From JBBRGK01 sp036741355 (GTDB lineage: Bacteria; Chloroflexota; Dehalococcoidia; CAUJGQ01), in NCBI GenBank assembly GCA_036741355.1, contig DAINSK010000008.1, positions 1 through 64,000 of the forward strand: a DNA stretch of 64,000 bases, written 5' to 3'. Below are positions 7,889-15,226 of the stretch, piece by piece. How positions within the stretch are numbered: position 1 is the stretch's first letter; every line of letters begins with the position of its first letter. The position numbers and the translations under genes were made by a program. Below the pieces are notes generated by a model. That model was not told the DNA's origin. It ran no database searches and worked only from the letters and a program-made list of their open reading frames with translations.

Positions 7889-8905
7889 ATGGTTCAACAG
7901 GTAGGCAGGCAGACCACAAGCACGGCCCGAGTCGGCGACATCCTTGTCAGCGTTACGGACCTGCGCGTGTACTTTCCGGTCACCGCTGGTCTGATCTTCC
8001 AACGCAAAGTCGCCGACGTTAAGGCCGTCGACGGCATCAACTTCAGTATTCGAAAGGGTGAGACCCTCGGCCTCGTGGGCGAGTCGGGCTGCGGCAAGTC
8101 GACCACGGGTCGCGCCATCCTGCAGCTATATCGGCCGACCACAGGCTCGGTGAACTTCGACGGCAACGAGCTCACGAAGATGAAGTCGGGCGATCTGCGC
8201 CGTTTCCGGCGGCGCATGCAGATGATCTTCCAGGACCCGTACGCTTCGCTGAATCCCCGTATGTCCGTCGGCAGCATCATCTCGGAGCCGCTAGCTATCC
8301 ATAACCTGGCCAAGGGAAAGGCCCGCAAAGACCGCGTTCAGGAATTGCTGCGCATCGTCGGTCTGAACCCGTATTACGCGAACCGGTATCCCCACGAGTT
8401 CTCCGGCGGCCAGCGCCAGCGCATCGGCATCGCCCGAGCGCTCGCGGTAGAGCCGCAGTTCATCGTCGCGGACGAGCCGGTTTCGGCGCTCGACGTATCA
8501 ATTCAGGCGCAGATCATCAACTTGATGGAGGACCTGCAAAACGAGTTCAACCTGACGTATCTGTTCATCGCGCACGACCTCTCGGTCGTCCGGCACATCT
8601 CAGACCGCGTGGCCGTGATGTACCTCGGCCGCATTGCCGAGCTTGCCGACCGAAATGAGCTGTATGAGAACCCGCTGCACCCCTATACGAAGGCGTTGCT
8701 TTCCGCCGTACCCGTGCCAGACCCGGCCGTGGAAACGAAGCGCGAGCGCATCATCCTGACCGGAGACGTTCCTAGCCCGCTGCGTCCGCCACCAGGCTGC
8801 AACTTCCACACCCGCTGCCCGATCGCGATCGAGGTCTGTCGCGAGCAGATCCCGGAGTTCCGCGAAATAGTGACCGACCACTGGGTGGCCTGCCACCGGG
8901 TGTAA
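7889..8905 (+). CDS. Oligopeptide/dipeptide-type ABC transporter ATP-binding protein (OppF/DppF-like)
   Basis: A 338-residue partner ATPase with Walker A GESGCGKST at residues 64-72, Q-loop FQDPYASLNP, signature SGGQRQR, Walker B FIVADEPVSALD and switch HDLS. The C-terminal zone contains CNFHTRCPIA. It has the N-terminal extension (VYFPVTAGLIFQRK) usual for the F-type subunit. It follows the D-type subunit immediately. A strong hairpin with a T-run just after its stop codon (8924-8965) probably ends the transcript. Confidence 0.93.
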   Translation: MVQQVGRQTTSTARVGDILVSVTDLRVYFPVTAGLIFQRKVADVKAVDGINFSIRKGETLGLVGESGCGKSTTGRAILQLYRPTTGSVNFDGNELTKMKSGDLRRFRRRMQMIFQDPYASLNPRMSVGSIISEPLAIHNLAKGKARKDRVQELLRIVGLNPYYANRYPHEFSGGQRQRIGIARALAVEPQFIVADEPVSALDVSIQAQIINLMEDLQNEFNLTYLFIAHDLSVVRHISDRVAVMYLGRIAELADRNELYENPLHPYTKALLSAVPVPDPAVETKRERIILTGDVPSPLRPPPGCNFHTRCPIAIEVCREQIPEFREIVTDHWVACHRV

Positions 8906-8910
8906 GCGCA

Positions 8911-8965
8911 CCTCACCCACTAACCCCCTCTCCATCGCGCGGCGATGGAGAGGGGGACAATTTTT
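8911..8965 (+). terminator. Palindromic repeat copy with U-tract, probable terminator of the ABC ATPase pair
   Basis: A perfect 15-bp stem, CCCCCTCTCCATCGC at 8924-8938 against GCGATGGAGAGGGGG at 8942-8956, has a three-base loop and is followed closely by TTTTT at 8961-8965. It is preceded by CCTCACCC, the hallmark of the dispersed palindrome family in this window. It may thus be a mobile repeat used as a terminator. Confidence 0.7.
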
Positions 8966-9025
8966 CGGTGCTGAGTTCGGACTCGGCTCCTAACCTTGCC
9001 ATGCCTGGTTAGCACCAGCCAACAG

Positions 9026-9067
9026 ATGAAAGTCGCGCGTACACGCGCCAGATCGGGCGACTTTCAT
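9026..9067. repeat. Inverted repeat/hairpin upstream of lepA
   Basis: ATGAAAGTCGC at 9026-9036 is perfectly complementary to GCGACTTTCAT at 9057-9067 across a 20-base spacer. It ends about 90 bases before the lepA start. There is no following T-run and no resemblance to a riboswitch class I know. It could be an operator or a 5'-leader structure. Confidence 0.5.
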
Positions 9068-9155
9068 ACCACCCTCGACTCCGTTCCCGGTGCGGGAAGG
9101 GACGATTATTGGAAACGGCGGGTTCCGAAGGAGCCTATGCTACGATGATTCGTGC

Positions 9156-10985
9156 ATGGATCAGACCACTATTCGCAATTTCTGCATCATTGCCCACATC
9201 GACCACGGCAAATCCACTCTGGCCGACCGCCTGCTCGAAGTTACCGGCACTCTATCTGCACGCGAGATGGAGGAGCAGGTGCTTGATTCGATGGACCTCG
9301 AACGCGAAAAGGGCATCACGATCAAGGCCGTTGCCGTCCGCATGTTCTACACCGCGCGGGACGGGATCGAGTACGAGCTCAACCTGATCGACACACCGGG
9401 CCACGTCGACTTCACGTATGAGGTGTCACGGTCTCTGGCCGCGGCGGAGGGCGCCATCTTGGTGGTGGACGCCGCGCAGGGGATTCAAGCGCAGACGCTT
9501 GCCAACGTGTATCTGGCGCTGGAGCACAACCTTCAGATCATCCCCGTAATCAATAAAATCGACCTGCCCAACGCCGAGCCCCAGCGAGTGATGCAGGAAC
9601 TGGCAGACGTCATCGGCTTCGACCGCGACGAAATGATCCTCGCATCGGCAAAAGAAGGGACTGGCATCACGGACATCTTAGAAGCAGTTGTGAAGCGCGT
9701 GCATCCACCAAGGGGTCGGGCCGAGGCGCCGGCGCGGGCGCTAATTTTCGACTCCAAGTACGACGCCTACAAAGGCGTCGTCGCATATGTGCGTGTTGTA
9801 GATGGCGAATTAAACGGGCGCAGGCCGCTCAAGCTCATGTCGAGCGGCCTGACAGTGCAGCCGATCGAGGTCGGTACGTTCCGCCCCGGACTGCTTCCGG
9901 GAACGGAGTTGGTAACGGGCGAGGTGGGCTATGTCGCCACCGGCCTGAAGAACGTCAAGGAGTGCCAGGTCGGCGATACGTTTACAGACGCGGCGCGGCC
10001 TGCACATGAACCGTTGAAAGGATACCAGCCGGCCAAACCGATGGTCTTCGCCGGCATTTATCCGCAGCAAGCCAACGATTATCCGCTGCTTCGCGACGCG
10101 CTCGACAAGCTTCAGCTCAACGACGCCTCGCTGGTGTACGAGCCGGAGTCGAGCATGGCGCTTGGCTTCGGTTTTCGCTGCGGCTTCCTGGGCGTGCTGC
10201 ACATGGAGATCGTCCAGGAGCGGTTGGAACGAGAATACGGTCTCGAGCTGATCGCAACGGCCCCTAGCGTCGAGTACCAGGTGACCCTGAGCGACGGTAA
10301 AGAGCTCAACGTCGATAACCCGGCTGAGCTTCCACCGCCGGAAAAGGTCCAGGAGGTCCGCGAACCCTGGCTGAATATCTCCGTCATCACACCCAGCCGC
10401 TACATCGGCGCGGTGATGGAGCTGGTCACGACGCGGCGGGGCGCATTCAACAAGATGGAGTACCTGGAGCATGGCGATGGCGCGGGCAGCGCCGCCGGCG
10501 AGGCTCGGGTACTGCTGGAGTACAAGATTCCGCTTTCGGAAATCCTGGTAGATTTTTACGACCAATTGAAGTCTGGAACGCAGGGCTACGCCTCCCTGGA
10601 TTACAACTTTTCCCACTATGAGGCGGCGAAGCTGGTTAAGCTCGACGTGCTTGTGAACGGCCAGCCCGTCGATGCTTTATCGCTCATTGCCCACGCCGAC
10701 CGTGCACCCCAACAGGGTCGCCGGCTGGTCGAAAAGCTGCGCTCCCTCATCCCACGCCAGATGTTCGACGTGCCCATACAGGCCGCGATCGGCGGTCGGG
10801 TGGTCGCCCGCGAGACGGTTCGAGCGATGCGAAAAAATGTGCTCGCAAAGTGTTATGGCGGTGACATCACGCGCAAGCGAAAATTGCTTGAAAAGCAGTC
10901 CGAGGGCAAAAAACGCATGAAGCGCGTCGGGAATGTCGAAATCCCACAAGAGGCGTTTCTGGCCGTGCTCAGCCTTGACGACTAA
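9156..10985 (+). CDS. lepA: Translation elongation factor 4 (LepA/EF-4 GTPase)
   Basis: A 609-residue translational GTPase, the usual LepA length, that rebinds ribosomes and is thought to aid initiation and back-translocation. G1 is AHIDHGKST, switch II holds DTPGH, and G4 is NKID. The C-terminal half has the LepA-specific domain ending with KCYGGDITRKRKLLEKQ, the hallmark of the family. The start is the ATG at 9156, where homology begins. The frame continues upstream to 9090 but without conserved residues. A GAAGGAG lies rather far upstream (about 25 bases), so initiation may be weak or leader-dependent. Confidence 0.97.
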   Translation: MDQTTIRNFCIIAHIDHGKSTLADRLLEVTGTLSAREMEEQVLDSMDLEREKGITIKAVAVRMFYTARDGIEYELNLIDTPGHVDFTYEVSRSLAAAEGAILVVDAAQGIQAQTLANVYLALEHNLQIIPVINKIDLPNAEPQRVMQELADVIGFDRDEMILASAKEGTGITDILEAVVKRVHPPRGRAEAPARALIFDSKYDAYKGVVAYVRVVDGELNGRRPLKLMSSGLTVQPIEVGTFRPGLLPGTELVTGEVGYVATGLKNVKECQVGDTFTDAARPAHEPLKGYQPAKPMVFAGIYPQQANDYPLLRDALDKLQLNDASLVYEPESSMALGFGFRCGFLGVLHMEIVQERLEREYGLELIATAPSVEYQVTLSDGKELNVDNPAELPPPEKVQEVREPWLNISVITPSRYIGAVMELVTTRRGAFNKMEYLEHGDGAGSAAGEARVLLEYKIPLSEILVDFYDQLKSGTQGYASLDYNFSHYEAAKLVKLDVLVNGQPVDALSLIAHADRAPQQGRRLVEKLRSLIPRQMFDVPIQAAIGGRVVARETVRAMRKNVLAKCYGGDITRKRKLLEKQSEGKKRMKRVGNVEIPQEAFLAVLSLDD

Positions 10986-11009
10986 CAGCAGGGCGGGAGG
11001 GTGACGAGC

Positions 11010-11315
11010 TTGCAACACCAGGTTGCGAACTGGCACATCGATCGGGAGCGTCTAGACGAGTGGGAGTCTATCTGGGACCAGATGCACGACGTCGCCAGAC
11101 AGACGCCCGGTTTTCGAACGGCAAGGCTACTGCGATCGGTCGAGCATCCAGGCAAGTACACAATCTATTCGCTGTGGGACTCGCGCGCATCCTGGGTCGA
11201 GTATTACAACACGTCCAAGGTGCAAGAATTGATCCACTCGAGCTTCCGGCTCTTGAAAGGGCCGCCCGTGACCGAGTGGTTCGACCTCGTCCGTGAGGTG
11301 CATGTAACCGGCTAG
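11010..11315 (+). CDS. Small protein of the antibiotic-biosynthesis-monooxygenase (ABM) fold
   Basis: About 101 residues forming a dimeric alpha-beta barrel type domain: HIDRERLDEWESIWDQMHDVARQTPGFRTARLLRS followed by YTIYSLWDSRASWVEYY. This is the ABM pattern of a PGF turn and a W..R..W helix. The frame opens at GTG 11001, but that codon abuts the GGGAGG at 10995-11000. The TTG at 11010 has nine-base spacing from the same site and is the more likely start. Members include quinol monooxygenases and heme-degrading enzymes, but many have no known activity. Convergent with the hypothetical gene at 11316. Confidence 0.6.
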   Translation: MQHQVANWHIDRERLDEWESIWDQMHDVARQTPGFRTARLLRSVEHPGKYTIYSLWDSRASWVEYYNTSKVQELIHSSFRLLKGPPVTEWFDLVREVHVTG

Positions 11316-12662
11316 TCAGGCGAGTTCCTCGGCGGTCGGAATCACATCGGCGCCAACTTCCCCGACGGCGTTGAGCAGTCGCGATCGGATCATTGACCGC
11401 AGGGGCGCGTTGAGAGGGTCCGCGAGCACCGCTTTTACAATCTCGAACAGCCGCTCGGTTGTCAGCAGACCGTACCGGTAATTGTCTACGGCGATACGCA
11501 GCGTTTCGCTTACCTGGGCGTTCCGGTTCACCGGCGGGCTGAGTCGTTGCCCGTTGACGACGATCAGGCCGTGCTTGGGCTCTTTTGTATCGATCAGGTC
11601 CTTTTCAAGGCGCTTTTGCAGGCGAAAGTAGGGGTACTCGAGCACCGCTTCGGTAGAGGCTTCGACTTCGTAGAACGCGCGGACGCGTCCATCCGCGATC
11701 CACCCGGGCTTGTCCGGGTCTGATTCAACTTCAAACCCAATGGCGCGAAACGCGTCGCACACCGCGGGCTCGAGTCCGAAGCGGCCTTCCTGCCAGATGA
11801 GGGCCCGGTATTTCGTCAACTGCGTGAGACTCGCCTGAGCCTCCGCGACCCGGGTTTCCGCGGCCGCAAGCGCTTCCGTTGCTTCGCGCTCGGACGCTTC
11901 CAGTTCCTCAGAACCAGGCACCGACAGCTCCGAAACCCACGCGGGCGGCTTCGTATCGGCCTGCTGTCCCGTGCAAAGACGCAGCGCCTCCAGGAACTCG
12001 CTCGCGAGCTCGAACCGCTGGTCACCGTAGGCAAGCGGAGCGAAGGCGGGCAACAGGATCACGCGGCCCGCACCGACTTTCAGGTCGGCGCCGATGGCGA
12101 CACCACCGTAGCTCCGCGCAAATACGCTGCCATACGTGGGGAAGCCCGGCGCATTTTCGTCGATGCGGGCGCGGTAGAAGAACCACGGGCGATGCCGGTC
12201 CACCATCCTCGCAAACGGATGCCGCGAATCGGAGGCGTGTACTTCTGTTCCTTCTGCCCGAACGAGGAACGGCGAATCCCAGCTCACACCTGCCGGCGCC
12301 GGCAGCCACGCGTACCGGTCGCAGCCCGGAAAGCCAACGACTTCCTGGTGGACGATGTTGGGACGGGTAAACACGGCGATCACACCGCCGTTCGCCAGCA
12401 GTTGTGACGCCTCGGCCCGGCGTCGCCTGATCATGTCGGCAAGCGCAACCGCGAATGGCGTTGTCGGCCGGTTTAAGATCGGCTCTTCAGCCCGGGTTTC
12501 GTGCTCTTCCTTTCGATTGACTACATTCTCTATCACCGTCGATACCGACTCCGGCTCCACGATGACCGCGTCGTAATCAAACCATGACGGCGAATTGAGC
12601 AGGGTGTAGTTGTCAAACTGCGGGTTCGGCAGCGGGAAGCCGACCACGAGTACACGCATCAA
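11316..12662 (-). CDS. Hypothetical protein with coiled coil and possible PD-(D/E)xK nuclease-like C-terminus
   Basis: A 448-residue protein I cannot name. Residues 1-230 look like an alpha/beta Rossmann-type domain beginning MRVLVVGFPLPNPQFDNY, with a GVIAVFTRP strand like glutamine-amidotransferase-fold DUFs. Residues about 255-285 are an Ala/Glu-rich coiled coil. Residues about 290-400 read LEPAVCDAFRAIGFEVE, then a D-containing strand and FYEVEAS, ending KHGLIVVNGQR. This order (helix, acidic strand, ExE strand, core helix, IVVNG strand) resembles restriction-endonuclease-like folds, with Glu in place of the usual final Lys. It lies 44 bases downstream of the AI-2E transporter on the same strand. 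Not exported. Confidence 0.6.
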   Translation of the reverse strand: MMRVLVVGFPLPNPQFDNYTLLNSPSWFDYDAVIVEPESVSTVIENVVNRKEEHETRAEEPILNRPTTPFAVALADMIRRRRAEASQLLANGGVIAVFTRPNIVHQEVVGFPGCDRYAWLPAPAGVSWDSPFLVRAEGTEVHASDSRHPFARMVDRHRPWFFYRARIDENAPGFPTYGSVFARSYGGVAIGADLKVGAGRVILLPAFAPLAYGDQRFELASEFLEALRLCTGQQADTKPPAWVSELSVPGSEELEASEREATEALAAAETRVAEAQASLTQLTKYRALIWQEGRFGLEPAVCDAFRAIGFEVESDPDKPGWIADGRVRAFYEVEASTEAVLEYPYFRLQKRLEKDLIDTKEPKHGLIVVNGQRLSPPVNRNAQVSETLRIAVDNYRYGLLTTERLFEIVKAVLADPLNAPLRSMIRSRLLNAVGEVGADVIPTAEELA

Positions 12663-12706
12663 TCGTCCTCTTCAAGAAATGGCTGGATTCGCGGACCAAA
12701 TCCGAC

Positions 12707-13939
12707 TTAGTCGCGATCGTCGCCCCGCCGGCCGGGCCCGCCGGAGGTGGCTGCCGGAATCGGCGTACCATCCGCCGCCGGGCGGTCTCGTGATTCGTCT
12801 TCGGGCGGCAGATTCGGCTCCGGTCGCAACGGAAACGGCGCTGTTGCTTCGCGCATCAGGGCCGCGAGTGCCGCCGGTTGCGGACGCCCGGTCACTCGGT
12901 AGTAGTACAACTGGACCACAGACTGGATGATCGCCGCAATCGGCACGCTGAACAGCGCCCCCCACAGCCCCGCGGCGCGGGCACCGAGGAAGAATGCCGC
13001 CAACACCCACAATGGGTGCAGGCCCACACTTTTGCCCATCAGCTTAGGTCGAATGACCTGTAGGACCAGTTGTTGAAGCGCGATCATCGCCACGAGCGCA
13101 ATGATGACATGCACGAGCGACGTCGTGAACAACCCGATCACGATTGTCGGTATGACTGCGATAACGTCGCCGATAAATGGAATGATGAGCATGAAGCCTG
13201 CGAACATGCTCACGGGCAGGACGAACGGGATTCCGGTCCCCCACATCGTCAACGCCGTGCCCGCGGCGTAGAGCAGCGCCAGCGCCACCGACGCGCGTAT
13301 ATAGCCGCCGAAACTGTGGTCGATGCTGGCAAACAACATGCGCACGTCGCGACGGTATCGCTCGGGAGTGACGCTGATCATGGCCGCACTGATACGGGGA
13401 GCGTCGAGCATCATATAGAACGAGACGACGAGGATGATCACGGTGTCGAAGATCCCTTCGATCACTTTCGGTGCGAGTCCAAGGGCGTTTTGAGCGAGGC
13501 TGGCACCGGTCTTATCGATCTGCTTGCTCAGATCCTCGGTGTTGACGCCGGTGATATCGATATTGATGTGGCGCTCATCGAGCCATGACTGCAAGTCTGT
13601 GACCAGTTTGCCCGTATTCTGCCGGTACTCCGGCACCTTGTCGCCCAGGGCGGCGACCTGCTTGACCGCCGGCGGCACCACCAAAAACCCCACGAGCGCG
13701 ACGACGGCAATTATGCCGAGAAACACGATTGATACGGCCGCCGGCCGGCCGAGCCGCCAGCGCCTGGCGACGACGTCTACGGCTGGATTGAGAATGAAGG
13801 AGAGCATCCATGCGAGGAAGAAGATCAGGATCGTCTGGGCGAAGTGCGATCCGAAGTGCCAGACGATCAGAAAGAGTTGCACGCCGAGGAATGCTACGCC
13901 CAGAATCAGGAGGGCACGGAACCACGGATTACGTTCCAT
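12707..13939 (-). CDS. AI-2E family transporter (PF01594 membrane protein)
   Basis: A 410-residue integral membrane protein. The N-terminal pair of hydrophobic helices (residues 8-60), the LNPAVDVV turn, the long amphipathic middle (about 95-150), and the C-terminal helices with MLIIPFIGDVIAVIP and the RPKLMGKSVGLHPLWVLAAFFLGARAAGLWGALFSVP signature define the family. The tail is Pro/Arg-rich and disordered. Members have been linked to autoinducer-2 export, ion antiport or just annotated by homology; the function here is unknown. Divergent from dprA, and probably co-transcribed with the downstream hypothetical. Confidence 0.88.
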   Translation of the reverse strand: MERNPWFRALLILGVAFLGVQLFLIVWHFGSHFAQTILIFFLAWMLSFILNPAVDVVARRWRLGRPAAVSIVFLGIIAVVALVGFLVVPPAVKQVAALGDKVPEYRQNTGKLVTDLQSWLDERHINIDITGVNTEDLSKQIDKTGASLAQNALGLAPKVIEGIFDTVIILVVSFYMMLDAPRISAAMISVTPERYRRDVRMLFASIDHSFGGYIRASVALALLYAAGTALTMWGTGIPFVLPVSMFAGFMLIIPFIGDVIAVIPTIVIGLFTTSLVHVIIALVAMIALQQLVLQVIRPKLMGKSVGLHPLWVLAAFFLGARAAGLWGALFSVPIAAIIQSVVQLYYYRVTGRPQPAALAALMREATAPFPLRPEPNLPPEDESRDRPAADGTPIPAATSGGPGRRGDDRD

Positions 13940-14063
13940 CCAGGTAAAAGCCTTTTCTCGCTGCGGGCGCGGGCGAAGCGGTGCCGCCTCGTCAAGTACC
14001 GTGGTTGATTTTAGGCGTCGCTGCTACAATCCGCCAAGCACGAACGGTCCAGGGGGAATCCAA

Positions 14064-15170
14064 CTGGAAGATACTGCGTACTGGCTCGCCTTCAACCGCA
14101 TACCGACGATCGGGCGGGCCCGATTCGAGCGGCTGGAGCGCGCGTTCGGCACCCTCGAGCGAGCGTGGCTGGCAAGCGACGCAGATCTCAGGGCGGCCGG
14201 AATTGACGATCGAAGTGCGCGGGCAATTAGCGCAGCGCGTCCACGCATCTCGCCCGAGCGCGAGTTAGCCGCCCTGCAACGAATCGGTGTCACCGCTCTC
14301 ACGTGGAACGACCCGCTCTACCCGCCACTACTCAAGGAGTCGTATGACCGGCCGCCAGTGCTGTACGTACGTGGTACAATCACTACTGAAGATGAACTTG
14401 CACTCGCCGTGGTCGGAACGCGCCGCATGACGGCGTATGGCCGCCAGGTCACGGAGCAGATCGCAGGAGACCTGGCGCGATCCGGTATAACCATCGTTAG
14501 CGGACTTGCCAGAGGCGTAGATAGGACCGCGCACGAGGCCGCGTTGGGCGCGGGCGGGCGCACCATCGCTGTCATGGCTTGCGGTGTCGATATCATCTAT
14601 CCGGCAGCACACGAGCGCCTGGCACGGCAGATCGTGGAGCATGGGGCTCTGGTCAGCGAGCTCCCGCTCGGAACGCGGCCTCAGAAGGACCTATTCCCAC
14701 GACGGAACCGTATCATCGCGGGTCTGACGCTCGGCGTCGTCATCACAGAGGCGCCGGAACGCAGCGGAGCCCTGTTGACGGCCAAGCTCGCTGCCGATGA
14801 CAATCGTGAGGTATTTGCAGTACCCGGCAGCATCTTTTCTCCGATGAGCAAAGGAACGAACGCCCTCATTCAGGAAGGCGCGAAGTTGACGGGGACTGCG
14901 GAAGACGTGCTCTCCGAGCTCAACCTCGCGGCGGCGGCGCAGCAGGCGGAACTAGCGGCTGCCGTGCCCGCGACGGCCGTTGAATCCACGCTGCTCAGCT
15001 GCCTTACGGCTGAACCGATTCACATCGACGACGTCACACGACGGAGTGGCCTCGCAGCCGCCGAAGTAAGCGGCGGCCTGGCGCTTTTGGAGCTAAAGGG
15101 TGTAGTTCGGCAGATCGGCGGCATGCAGTACGTCCGGCTTCGTGAAACCGCGGGCGAGTATACTGCGTAA
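14064..15170 (+). CDS. dprA: DNA-processing protein DprA (Smf)
   Basis: About 368 residues. DprA loads RecA onto incoming single-stranded DNA during transformation. The N-terminal SAM-like helices (YWLAFNRIPTIGRARFERL) are followed by the Rossmann core LAVVGTRRMTAYGRQV, SGLARGVDRTAHEAAL, GVDIIYPAAHERL, FPRRNRIIAGL and SGALLTAKLA, then a C-terminal winged helix. The start is problematic. A TACAAT box at 14025-14030 suggests transcription begins downstream of the only in-frame GTG (14001). AGGGGG is then followed at good spacing by a CTG at 14064, where homology begins. I annotate the CTG tentatively. Confidence 0.92.
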   Translation: MEDTAYWLAFNRIPTIGRARFERLERAFGTLERAWLASDADLRAAGIDDRSARAISAARPRISPERELAALQRIGVTALTWNDPLYPPLLKESYDRPPVLYVRGTITTEDELALAVVGTRRMTAYGRQVTEQIAGDLARSGITIVSGLARGVDRTAHEAALGAGGRTIAVMACGVDIIYPAAHERLARQIVEHGALVSELPLGTRPQKDLFPRRNRIIAGLTLGVVITEAPERSGALLTAKLAADDNREVFAVPGSIFSPMSKGTNALIQEGAKLTGTAEDVLSELNLAAAAQQAELAAAVPATAVESTLLSCLTAEPIHIDDVTRRSGLAAAEVSGGLALLELKGVVRQIGGMQYVRLRETAGEYTA

Positions 15171-15226
15171 ATTATTGGTAGTCAGTTAACGCTCCGTGCA
15201 TGGCACGGTGATTGAACGGAAGTTGA

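Noticed and set aside
9810..10616. A 268-codon minus-strand frame inside lepA
   Set aside because: Shadow of lepA with no domain and no ribosome site.
13524..14063. N-terminal extension of dprA by 180 codons
   Set aside because: It is antisense to the AI-2E gene and lacks homology; DprA length is normal without it.
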